Positions 1-5,604 of a DNA stretch of 7,443 bases are shown here, in pieces; positions within the stretch are counted from its first letter, which is position 1, and the number at the start of each line of letters is the position of its first letter. The position numbers and the translations under genes are program-made. Source of the stretch: Bifidobacterium breve (GTDB lineage Bacteria; Actinomycetota; Acidimicrobiia; Acidimicrobiales; Ilumatobacteraceae). The stretch is taken from NCBI GenBank assembly GCA_943325425.2, contig CALPPJ020000058.1:1-7443 (forward strand), written 5' to 3'. The notes beneath the pieces are model-generated. The model was given only the letters and a program-made list of their open reading frames with translations, did no database searches and was not told the DNA's origin.

Positions 1-662
1 ACGCCGCAGCACTTGTTCACGCTGATAACGGCGTGCAGTTGCGATGTGATGTGAAAGTGGTCGGACTCGTTGAAGGCAGTCCAGGTGCAGTCGATGGCGT
101 GGCTTTAGATGGTGGAGAGATTGTTCCGGCCGATGTGGTCGTCGTCGGTATCGGCGTTGTGCCTGCCACGCAATGGCTTGAAAACACCGAACTTGAATTA
201 CGTGACGGTGTTGTATGCGACACCACACTCAATGCGGGTGTGCCAGGTATATACGCGGCGGGTGATATCTGTCGTTGGTTCAACAATCTGTACGACCAAG
301 AGATGCGGGTTGAACACTGGACAACGGCATCCGAACAAGGTGCCGCCGCAGCGTCGAACCTGCTCGCAGTCTCACGAGGTGAACAACCCAAGCCGTACGC
401 GGCAGTCCCATTTTTCTGGAGTGATCAATTCACCGCACGCATTCAATTTCTTGGTCGCGCCAACGGTGACGAGACCGCGCACATCGTGGTTGGCTCGCCT
501 GAAGAGCGGTCGTTTGTTGCGTTGTACGAACAAGATGGTTACTTGAAAGCGGCTCTCGGCGTGAGTCGTCCAAAACAACTCATGCCATTCAGAAAATTGC
601 TAGCCGAACGCGCCACATGGGACCAGGCACTCGAGTTAGTTTCATCGTTTGTTGCAAACTGA
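1..662 (+). CDS. FAD/NAD(P)H-dependent ferredoxin reductase-type oxidoreductase (3' part)
   Basis: The reading frame is open from base 3 to the TGA at 660-662, giving 219 residues with the N-terminus outside the window. What is seen: the end of the NAD(P)H-binding Rossmann region with the GIGVVPATQWL stretch (about residues 49-59), the second FAD-binding motif GIYAAGDI (about 82-89), the EHWTTASEQG segment, and a C-terminal domain starting near PFFWSDQF (about 136) that matches the reductase C-terminal domain of ferredoxin/rubredoxin/putidaredoxin reductases. Such flavoproteins pass electrons from NAD(P)H to a small iron-sulfur protein that feeds cytochromes P450, ring-hydroxylating oxygenases or similar enzymes in the cytosol. 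The electron acceptor cannot be named from this fragment. The missing part should hold the first GxGxxG FAD motif. The next gene, a MarR regulator, starts 43 bases downstream from its own promoter, so it need not be in the same transcript. Family assignment is firm; the exact partner is not known. Confidence 0.9.
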   Translation, partial: AAALVHADNGVQLRCDVKVVGLVEGSPGAVDGVALDGGEIVPADVVVVGIGVVPATQWLENTELELRDGVVCDTTLNAGVPGIYAAGDICRWFNNLYDQEMRVEHWTTASEQGAAAASNLLAVSRGEQPKPYAAVPFFWSDQFTARIQFLGRANGDETAHIVVGSPEERSFVALYEQDGYLKAALGVSRPKQLMPFRKLLAERATWDQALELVSSFVAN

Positions 663-670
663 ACAATCTC

Positions 671-699
671 GTGACAACTCATTGGCAAATGGTTAGTCT
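671..699 (+). promoter_or_regulatory. Sigma-A-type promoter giving a leaderless MarR mRNA
   Basis: GTGACA at 671-676 resembles the -35 consensus TTGACA with one mismatch. After a 17-base spacer comes TAGTCT at 694-699, which fits the actinobacterial -10 pattern TAnnnT. If the last T of the -10 is position -7, transcription begins exactly at 706, the G of the GTG start codon, so the mRNA would have no 5' leader. No Shine-Dalgarno sequence precedes the GTG, which agrees with this. Leaderless mRNAs are common in actinobacteria. The promoter itself is inferred from sequence only. Confidence 0.6.
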
Positions 700-705
700 T
701 TTGCA

Positions 706-1152
706 GTGCCTCGTCTTGATGCTGAACGTGTTGCCCTTTGGCGGGCATTTCAAACTGCCGGTGAGGTAGTTTCGCGCAGCATTGAGGCTGAGATGTTTGA
801 TGAGTTTCACTTAGCACTACCGCAGTTTGATCTTCTTGCGGCCTTGGCGCAAAACAATGATCAAATGCGTGTGAAAGAACTATGCGAGGTCTTGTCGGCA
901 GTCCCGAGCAGTTTGTCTCGTCGCATCGACTCCCTTGTTGAACGTGGTTATGTCACCCGAGAAGAGGCTCCAACCGTTGAAGACAATCGCGCAGTCATCG
1001 TGCGTCTGACTCGAATGGGACGATTGGTTTGGCGCGACTCCAACATTTTGTATCGTCGCGCTATTCAGCGTGAGTTCGCCAGCGGACTGACCGAAACTGA
1101 AGTCAGCACAATGGTGCGAGCACTCACCAAAGTTTCGCCTTTCAAAAAGTGA
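706..1152 (+). CDS. MarR-family winged helix-turn-helix transcriptional regulator
   Basis: A complete 148-residue protein, the usual size for MarR regulators, which bind palindromic operators as dimers and often respond to small aromatic or oxidising ligands. Helices that would form the dimer interface lie at both ends. A winged helix-turn-helix is visible from about residue 54: MRVKELCEVL, then the recognition helix near VPSSLSRRIDSLVER (66-80), then the wing with the typical D-x-R element (D93, N94, R95). GTG at 706 is the only reasonable start because an in-frame TAG lies at 694-696. The gene has its own predicted leaderless promoter, and the membrane protein gene follows after 10 bases, suggesting one transcript. 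It might control the upstream reductase, the downstream membrane protein or itself; the sequence does not decide. A single Cys (C60) sits at the start of the DNA-binding domain, but a redox role is only speculation. Confidence 0.9.
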   Translation: MPRLDAERVALWRAFQTAGEVVSRSIEAEMFDEFHLALPQFDLLAALAQNNDQMRVKELCEVLSAVPSSLSRRIDSLVERGYVTREEAPTVEDNRAVIVRLTRMGRLVWRDSNILYRRAIQREFASGLTETEVSTMVRALTKVSPFKK

Positions 1153-1162
1153 TTCATCCAAC

Positions 1163-2938
1163 ATGTTGAAAAGGTTTCCGCGGTGGTTAGCGCTTTCGCT
1201 TTTTGGTGTTCTGCCAGTCATCATTTCCTTGATCAACGCCTTACGAGGCGGAGCGATTTTGGTTGGTGATCGAGCTATTTTTGCGTTGCTCGTGAAGGAT
1301 GCTGCGACCGGCTCATTTCCGTCGGTAGGGCAATACAGTTGGCACGGCTGGAATCACCCAGGAGCATTGATTTTCTACGTTTTCGCCCCATTTCATTGGT
1401 TATCTGGTGGAGCATCGTGGGGATTGTTTATTGGTGTCGCGTTCTATTCATGCGCTTTACTCGTACTCATTGCTTGGCTTGGTTATCGCTTGCGCGGTAC
1501 ATGGGGGAGTGCGTTAGGCGTCGCAACTTTGGTGGCATGTTGGGTCAGCGTTGGCCGCATATCCAGCGTTGATGCATGGACTCCGTATCTGGCCCTTCCC
1601 CTTTTTATTCTTTTTTGCTTCGCGGCACTAGGCGTGACCGAACGTGATCGACCTTCAATGTGGGTGTTATGGGTTTCGAGCGCAGTGGTCGTTCAGGTTC
1701 ACGTCGGCTATCTACCCATCGTTGGACTAGTCGGTCTTGTCGCTTGCATTGTTTTCTGGTGGACAGGTGGCAACCAGCGATCAATTACTCGTCCAATCGC
1801 TACCGCCGTGTTGTTGTTCTCGCCATATCTCTTTCACCTTCGACAAGCGGTGCGAAATTTGGGCGACCTTGCGCAATATTTCGTGACAACCGACGAACCT
1901 TCAATTGGGTTGGCTCGGGCTCTGCGGGTGACGTCTTTTGAAATGAGTCCCCAGGCTTCATGGCTAGCGGGACCGTCCGAGGTCGGACTCGTGGGTGAAG
2001 CTCCGCCGAGTTCGATCACTTGGTTCGTCGCTGTTGTACTTGGACTGTTGGCGATGACGCTGTGGGTGTGGCGTTCACCTGAGAATTCTCCGCGGCACAA
2101 ATATTTGTATTCAGCTCCATTGGTGTGGACGATGTTGGTGGCTGGCACGTTGGCAGTGGCGCAAGTACGGGGCTATCTCTTTCCGTATGTCGTCTTATGG
2201 CGTTCGGTCATTGTCATCTTTGTGTTGGCGTGGATCATGGGAGTCGCGCTTGCGAACACCACTAAGTTCAGACAGCCGATGATCACAGTTGTGGCAATGG
2301 GACTTTTCGCTCTGAATATCGGTGGCGCTGTCTTGCCAGCGACCGACTACCAGACTGTTACATCAGATGCCGACAACGTACATGTGGCATTGAAACAGGC
2401 CGCCGAATTTCATGATGCCTTATCTTCAGATGGCCCCATCTTGTTGAGGCTTGGTGATGGGGGGCTCGTTGGTTTGTATCCGGCTCTTGTTTACGACTTT
2501 GAAGAACGCGGAATTGCAAGCGGTATTGAACCCGGCACTGAATGGGTATTTGGCGATCGAGTATTGAACGAATCAGCATCAACTGTCTGGTTCGTGTGTG
2601 ACACCGGGACAGCATTTTCGTTGTTGGCAGCCCAACCTGAAGCACAAGTGGTCAGTTTGATCACCCCGTTTGACGACCTTGATGAAATAACCGTGCGCGA
2701 ACTGCAGGTGCGATTGGCAAACCAGTTGCGCGAGGTGGGTCACGAAGAGTTTTTCAGCGCGCTTGAATCTCCATTGGTCTCATTTGCCCTACAAGGGATT
2801 GACGTTGACCAAGGTGTGGCCGCCGAATTGGCTAAATACAACGCTTCCACACCCGAACCAGGTTTCCGATTTGGAGTCGTGGCTTTCCCGGCTGACTCGG
2901 TCCCCAAACTGTGGTGGTCTTTAAACGCTTTTTCATAG
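1163..2938 (+). CDS. Polytopic membrane protein, GT-C glycosyltransferase-like
   Basis: A 591-residue protein with a strongly hydrophobic first two thirds. Likely membrane helices lie near residues 8-28, 68-80, 86-106, 114-130, 139-158, 167-200 (probably two), 210-225, 283-303, 316-334, 345-363 and 372-392. After the first helix comes a GDRAIF segment with an acidic residue (D36), then a HGWNHPGALIFY motif (61-72) leading into the next helix. This layout recalls actinobacterial GT-C fold enzymes that use polyprenyl-phosphate sugars, where an Asp in the first external loop is catalytic. Residues 393-591 are soluble-looking and probably face outside. No substrate can be named, and a non-catalytic membrane protein remains possible. 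ATG at 1163 lies 10 bases after the MarR stop without a clear ribosome binding site, so translation is probably coupled. The next gene, a thiolase, begins 79 bases downstream and looks unrelated. Confidence 0.8.
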   Translation: MLKRFPRWLALSLFGVLPVIISLINALRGGAILVGDRAIFALLVKDAATGSFPSVGQYSWHGWNHPGALIFYVFAPFHWLSGGASWGLFIGVAFYSCALLVLIAWLGYRLRGTWGSALGVATLVACWVSVGRISSVDAWTPYLALPLFILFCFAALGVTERDRPSMWVLWVSSAVVVQVHVGYLPIVGLVGLVACIVFWWTGGNQRSITRPIATAVLLFSPYLFHLRQAVRNLGDLAQYFVTTDEPSIGLARALRVTSFEMSPQASWLAGPSEVGLVGEAPPSSITWFVAVVLGLLAMTLWVWRSPENSPRHKYLYSAPLVWTMLVAGTLAVAQVRGYLFPYVVLWRSVIVIFVLAWIMGVALANTTKFRQPMITVVAMGLFALNIGGAVLPATDYQTVTSDADNVHVALKQAAEFHDALSSDGPILLRLGDGGLVGLYPALVYDFEERGIASGIEPGTEWVFGDRVLNESASTVWFVCDTGTAFSLLAAQPEAQVVSLITPFDDLDEITVRELQVRLANQLREVGHEEFFSALESPLVSFALQGIDVDQGVAAELAKYNASTPEPGFRFGVVAFPADSVPKLWWSLNAFS

Positions 2939-3007
2939 TTGTGGTGTTTTACCAAAATTCGTTTTCACACCTGTTGACACAGCAGACTTAAGGCACAGAA
3001 CAATTTT

Positions 3008-3012
3008 GGGAG
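3008..3012 (+). promoter_or_regulatory. Ribosome binding site of the thiolase gene
   Basis: GGGAG lies 5 bases before ATG 3018. It settles the start codon in favour of ATG 3018 over TTG 3006. It is the clearest Shine-Dalgarno site in the window and contrasts with the leaderless-looking starts of the MarR and crgA genes. Confidence 0.75.
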
Positions 3013-3017
3013 ACACC

Positions 3018-4187
3018 ATGTTTAACGCAGTCATTGTCGATGCCATTCGCACACCGCTCGGTCGCCGTAACGGCAAATTGAAAGATTGGCACCCAGTTGA
3101 CCTCATGGCCGAAACGATGAACGCTCTTGTCGAGCGCACAGGTATTGATCCCGGCATCATCGACGACGTCGTGATGGGTTGCGTCATGCAGACCGGAGAG
3201 CAGTCAACCAACATTGGTCGCAACGCAGTGTTGGCTGCTGGTTGGCCTGAAAGTGTTCCGGGTACCACGATTGATCGTCAGTGTGGTTCATCGCAACAGG
3301 CTGCACACTTCGCTGCACAAGGCGTCATGGCTGGCGCATATGACGTGGTTGTCGCTGCTGGTGTTGAAGTGATGACTCGTGTTCCGATGGGCGCTTCGAT
3401 GGCCGATGGCAAGTACGGCTGGCCATTTGGTCCGATGGTGAGTGCTCGCTATCAGCCACAAGGTGGACTTGTTCCTCAGGGTGTATCAGCTGAAATGATT
3501 GCTGATAAGTGGGGCATTAGTCGTGAGGATATGGACCGTTTTGGTGTGCAGTCGCAATCGCGTGCCGCACGTGCCACAGCTGAAGGTCGCTTCGAACGTG
3601 AAATCTTGCCGATCAAAGATGCCGAAGGCAACTTGATGACCAAGGACGAGGGTTTGCGTGAAACCACCATGGAAAGCCTCGCAAAATTGAAGACAGCTTT
3701 CCGCCCCGAAGACGAAGGTGGTCGAGTGACTGCCGGCAACTCGTCGCAAATTACTGACGGTGCAGCAGCACTGCTGATCATGAGCGAAGAAAAGTGCCGT
3801 GCACTAGGACTCACACCTCGTGCTCGTTTCGTGAACTTCTCGTTGGCAGGCGATGATCCGCGCTACATGTTGACTGCACCAATTCCGGCGACTCGTAAGG
3901 TTCTTGAGCGCGCCAAGTTGTCGATGTCTGATATCGACATTGTTGAAATCAACGAAGCATTTGCCTCGGTTGTTTTGGCCTGGGAAAAGGAATTCCATCC
4001 CAATATGGACATCGTGAACCCCAATGGTGGAGCAATTGCATTGGGTCATCCGCTCGGATGTTCAGGCGCACGATTGATGACCACGTTGCTCAACGAACTC
4101 GAGCGCACGGGTGGTCGTTATGGTCTGCAGACCATGTGCGAAGGCGGTGGCATGGCCAATGCCACCATCATCGAACGCCTTGGCTGA
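3018..4187 (+). CDS. Thiolase (acetyl-CoA C-acyltransferase), degradative type
   Basis: A complete 389-residue thiolase. It cleaves 3-ketoacyl-CoA with CoA to acetyl- or propionyl-CoA and a shortened acyl-CoA, or runs the reverse condensation. All catalytic elements are present: nucleophile C89 in DRQCGSS, NEAF at 312-315, H344 in GGAIALGHPLG, and second cysteine C374 in TMCEGGG. The sequence recalls mycobacterial steroid-degradation thiolases such as FadA5 (for example the LRETTM, NSSQITDGAA and DIDIVEINEAFASVVL segments), so a role in fatty acid or steroid side-chain beta-oxidation is likely; the real substrate is not shown. ATG at 3018 is chosen because GGGAG (3008-3012) lies 5 bases upstream. 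A TTG at 3006 would add four residues but overlap that ribosome binding site. The small zinc-ribbon membrane protein gene follows after 6 bases, so the two are probably one operon. No other beta-oxidation gene is nearby. Confidence 0.95.
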   Translation: MFNAVIVDAIRTPLGRRNGKLKDWHPVDLMAETMNALVERTGIDPGIIDDVVMGCVMQTGEQSTNIGRNAVLAAGWPESVPGTTIDRQCGSSQQAAHFAAQGVMAGAYDVVVAAGVEVMTRVPMGASMADGKYGWPFGPMVSARYQPQGGLVPQGVSAEMIADKWGISREDMDRFGVQSQSRAARATAEGRFEREILPIKDAEGNLMTKDEGLRETTMESLAKLKTAFRPEDEGGRVTAGNSSQITDGAAALLIMSEEKCRALGLTPRARFVNFSLAGDDPRYMLTAPIPATRKVLERAKLSMSDIDIVEINEAFASVVLAWEKEFHPNMDIVNPNGGAIALGHPLGCSGARLMTTLLNELERTGGRYGLQTMCEGGGMANATIIERLG

Positions 4188-4193
4188 TTGTTG

Positions 4194-4478
4194 ATGGTGC
4201 AGATTGCCATGCTGGCTATCGATTTCGCGGGAGTGATCTGGTTTCTCGGAGCCGTTTTCATATTCTTCTTTGTGTGGCGCGTGGGCGTGGGATTGCTGCG
4301 AAGTATGACCACGCCATTGCCCGAACCACCTCCCGAGGGCGAACTACGTAAAGTCAACGTGCGCTACCGATGCAGTTTGTGTGGGGTCGAAATTCGGATG
4401 ACGATGGCCCCAGAACAAGACCCGGTCCCGCCCCGGCACTGTATGGAAGACATGGACTTCATCGCGCCCGTTGAGTGA
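4194..4478 (+). CDS. Small membrane protein with C-terminal zinc-ribbon-like motif
   Basis: A 94-residue protein of unknown function. One membrane helix spans about residues 8-30 (rich in Phe, Ile, Val), followed by a basic turn, a proline-rich linker (PLPEPPPEGE, 41-50) and a polar tail. The tail has CSLC (C60, C63) and later RHC (H82, C83), which could bind one metal ion through Cys-Cys-His/Cys ligands; a standard zinc ribbon would have a second CxxC, which is absent. I recall similar small proteins in other actinobacteria, but no function is known to me. ATG 4194 is 6 bases after the thiolase stop, with in-frame TTG codons at 4188 and 4191 and GTG at 4197 as alternatives; no clear Shine-Dalgarno is visible, so translation is probably coupled to the thiolase. 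The join to thiolase is positional, and no biochemical link can be inferred. Confidence 0.75.
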   Translation: MVQIAMLAIDFAGVIWFLGAVFIFFFVWRVGVGLLRSMTTPLPEPPPEGELRKVNVRYRCSLCGVEIRMTMAPEQDPVPPRHCMEDMDFIAPVE

Positions 4479-4481
4479 TTC

Positions 4482-4527
4482 ATTGCGAGTTACATGGCAA
4501 TTGCCAGGTAAATCGCAAGTTACATCG
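4482..4527. repeat. 16-base direct repeat at 30-base spacing flanking a 12-base palindrome
   Basis: The bases 4482-4497 and 4512-4527 match at 13 of 16 positions, sharing the core AGTTACAT, and are offset by exactly 30 bases, about three helical turns. The perfect palindrome TGGCAATTGCCA (4495-4506) begins inside the first copy. The arrangement lies just after the zinc-ribbon gene and could be a protein-binding site or part of a transcript end. No T-run follows, so a standard intrinsic terminator is unlikely. The pattern is seen directly; any function is inference. Confidence 0.5.
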
Positions 4528-4536
4528 GTGTGACTA

Positions 4537-4563
4537 TCCCCTGCTTTATCCACAGGCTGGGGA
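4537..4563. other. Perfect DnaA-box 9-mer in the loop of an imperfect hairpin
   Basis: TTATCCACA at 4546-4554 is identical to the strong E. coli DnaA box. It lies in the loop between TCCCCTGC (4537-4544) and GCTGGGGA (4556-4563), which pair with one internal mismatch. I saw no second perfect box in the window, so this is not an origin by itself. The crgA/pknB neighbourhood is close to oriC in mycobacteria, so an accessory DnaA site is conceivable. Actinobacterial boxes more often read TTGTCCACA, and a chance match is possible. Confidence 0.35.
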
Positions 4564-4576
4564 AATGAATTCTGGA

Positions 4577-4600
4577 ATGAAAAGACCTGCTCAGAGCAGC
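4577..4600 (-). terminator. Weak intrinsic terminator candidate downstream of crgA
   Basis: Read on the minus strand after the crgA stop codon, the stem CTGCT (loop CTG) AGCAG (plus-strand 4587-4599) is followed by GTCTTTTCATT. The 5-base-pair stem is short and the T-run modest, so termination may be partial. No other hairpin with a T-run was seen in the 143 bases between crgA and the zinc-ribbon gene. Confidence 0.3.
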
Positions 4601-4621
4601 CGATTTCACCCGTGTAGGTCG

Positions 4622-4939
4622 TTAATGGTATTTGGTGGCGGTGAACAGACCACCCAGAATACATCCGAGGCCGAGCACCAAGTAATAGTTACTACGGCCA
4701 CCAGGAACGGCGCCCAAGTAGTACAGCAAGATGATGAGCGCACCCAGAATGAAGAGGGTGAACATCAAGATCGGGACCCAACGGGGACTGACTTTGACGT
4801 ACTGCGGAATTGGCGGGGTATAGCGAGTCGATGCCGCCACCCCGTGCTCGTTGTGAGTTGGGGTTCCGGGACGGGACTCGCCGGGGCGAGTGCCCTTAGG
4901 AGTCGTGCGTCCGCTTGTTTTCCGTTTCGGAGGTGCCAC
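4622..4939 (-). CDS. crgA: Cell division protein CrgA (septation regulator)
   Basis: A 105-residue protein with the CrgA layout: a polar, basic, Thr/Pro-rich cytoplasmic N-terminus (1-45), the short conserved stretch IPQYVKVSPRWVP (44-56), a first membrane helix (about 54-75), a short external loop (AVPGGRSN), and a second helix (about 84-102) ending in TATKYH. In Mycobacterium and Streptomyces, CrgA sits at the division site and links FtsZ with septal peptidoglycan synthesis proteins. The N-terminal part is longer than in the roughly 93-residue mycobacterial protein. The start is GTG (4937-4939); no other in-frame start lies upstream before trpG, and no Shine-Dalgarno is present. Context supports the call: crgA, trpG and pknB are also neighbours near the origin in mycobacteria. 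A long plus-strand frame across this gene, continuous with trpG, is a shadow and not coding. Confidence 0.88.
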   Translation of the reverse strand: MAPPKRKTSGRTTPKGTRPGESRPGTPTHNEHGVAASTRYTPPIPQYVKVSPRWVPILMFTLFILGALIILLYYLGAVPGGRSNYYLVLGLGCILGGLFTATKYH

Positions 4940-4947
4940 GAGAGACG

Positions 4948-4953
4948 AGTGTA
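4948..4953 (-). promoter_or_regulatory. -10 element for a leaderless or near-leaderless crgA mRNA
   Basis: On the minus strand TACACT fits the TAnnnT -10 pattern and ends 8 bases before the GTG start of crgA. Transcription would begin between about 4942 and 4939, leaving 0-3 leader bases. This explains the lack of a ribosome binding site. No convincing -35 hexamer is seen 16-18 bases further upstream, so the promoter may depend on another factor or on the -10 alone. Confidence 0.45.
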
Positions 4954-4997
4954 CGCGCTCAAATGTCGTGCTCCCACACCGACTGACAGGTTTTGCT

Positions 4998-5003
4998 GGC
5001 AGG
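4998..5003 (+). promoter_or_regulatory. Ribosome binding site of trpG, deciding the start codon
   Basis: GGCAGG lies 8 bases before GTG 5012 but only 2 bases before ATG 5006. The spacing favours GTG 5012 as the true start, which also agrees with where TrpG proteins of relatives begin. Confidence 0.5.
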
Positions 5004-5011
5004 CTATGGGG

Positions 5012-5590
5012 GTGACTCGGGTACTTGTTCTAGATAGTTACGACAGTTTTGTGTACAACTTGGTCCAATATTTGGGCGAGTTGGGTGCCGAGCCATTGGT
5101 CTATCGCAATGATGACCTGACCCTCGACGAAGCCCTTGCGCTTGATGTTGACGGAGTGCTGTTATCGCCCGGACCTGGTCGTCCCGAAGACGCCGGAATC
5201 ATCTGCGAGGCAATTGTGCCCTTCGCTGAAAAGGGCGTTCCGGTTTTTGGAGTGTGTCTAGGCCATCAAGCAATTGGTCATGTGTTTGGCGGTCAGGTCA
5301 TTCGTGCACCTCAATTGATGCACGGCAAAACCAGTGAAGTGAATCATCGCAATGTTGGTGTCTTCACTGGCGTGACTAACCCAGTAACGGCAACTCGTTA
5401 TCACTCGCTGGTTATTGAGCCATCGTCGATGCCTGATTGTCTTGAAGTGACAGCGTCAACTGCCGACGGAATCGTGATGGGTGTGCGACATAAGAAGATG
5501 CCCATTGAAGGTGTGCAGTTTCATCCCGAAAGTATTTTGACTGGTTCGGGTCACGATATGTTGCGCAACTTTTTGCACAACTGCAAATAA
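5012..5590 (+). CDS. trpG: Anthranilate/aminodeoxychorismate synthase glutamine amidotransferase subunit
   Basis: A 192-residue class I glutamine amidotransferase. It hydrolyses glutamine and channels ammonia to a chorismate-using partner (TrpE for anthranilate and tryptophan, or PabB for 4-amino-4-deoxychorismate and folate). Visible motifs: DSYDSFVYN near the start, LSPGPGRPEDAG (51-62), nucleophile C82 in GVCLGHQAIG, MHGKTS (103-108), YHSL (130-133), and H171/E173 of the triad in VQFHPES. GTG 5012 is chosen because GGCAGG is 8 bases upstream and the protein then begins MTRVLVLD, like mycobacterial TrpG; ATG 5006 would add two residues. No trpE or pabB is adjacent, so the subunit may serve both pathways (pabA would be an equal name). 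The gene is divergent from crgA and convergent with pknB, an arrangement conserved in actinobacteria. The stop codon TAA lies 14 bases from the pknB stop. Confidence 0.92.
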   Translation: MTRVLVLDSYDSFVYNLVQYLGELGAEPLVYRNDDLTLDEALALDVDGVLLSPGPGRPEDAGIICEAIVPFAEKGVPVFGVCLGHQAIGHVFGGQVIRAPQLMHGKTSEVNHRNVGVFTGVTNPVTATRYHSLVIEPSSMPDCLEVTASTADGIVMGVRHKKMPIEGVQFHPESILTGSGHDMLRNFLHNCK

Positions 5591-5604
5591 GTTTCTGCCA
5601 CTGA

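Noticed and set aside
2122..2132. Second DnaA-box-like sequence (TGTGGACGA) inside the membrane protein gene
   Set aside because: It has a mismatch to the actinobacterial box, lies in coding sequence and is isolated; probably chance.
2943..2971. GGTGT/ACACC inverted repeat after the membrane protein gene as a terminator
   Set aside because: The stem is only 5 base pairs with a 19-base loop and is not followed by a T-run.
2974..2979. TTGACA as a -35 element for the thiolase gene
   Set aside because: The hexamer is perfect, but no acceptable -10 lies 16-18 bases downstream. The best candidate, AACAAT at 2999-3004, needs a 19-base spacer and would start transcription inside or after the ribosome binding site.
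4475..5005. Long plus-strand open frame upstream of and continuous with trpG, which would give a 371-residue protein
   Set aside because: It runs antisense through crgA, its translation is low-quality and unlike any TrpG N-terminus, and the TrpG family starts at about 5006-5012.
4983..5010. CTGACA and TATGGG as a trpG promoter
   Set aside because: The -10 is poor and would overlap the start codon, placing the transcript start inside the coding sequence; the true trpG promoter was not identified.
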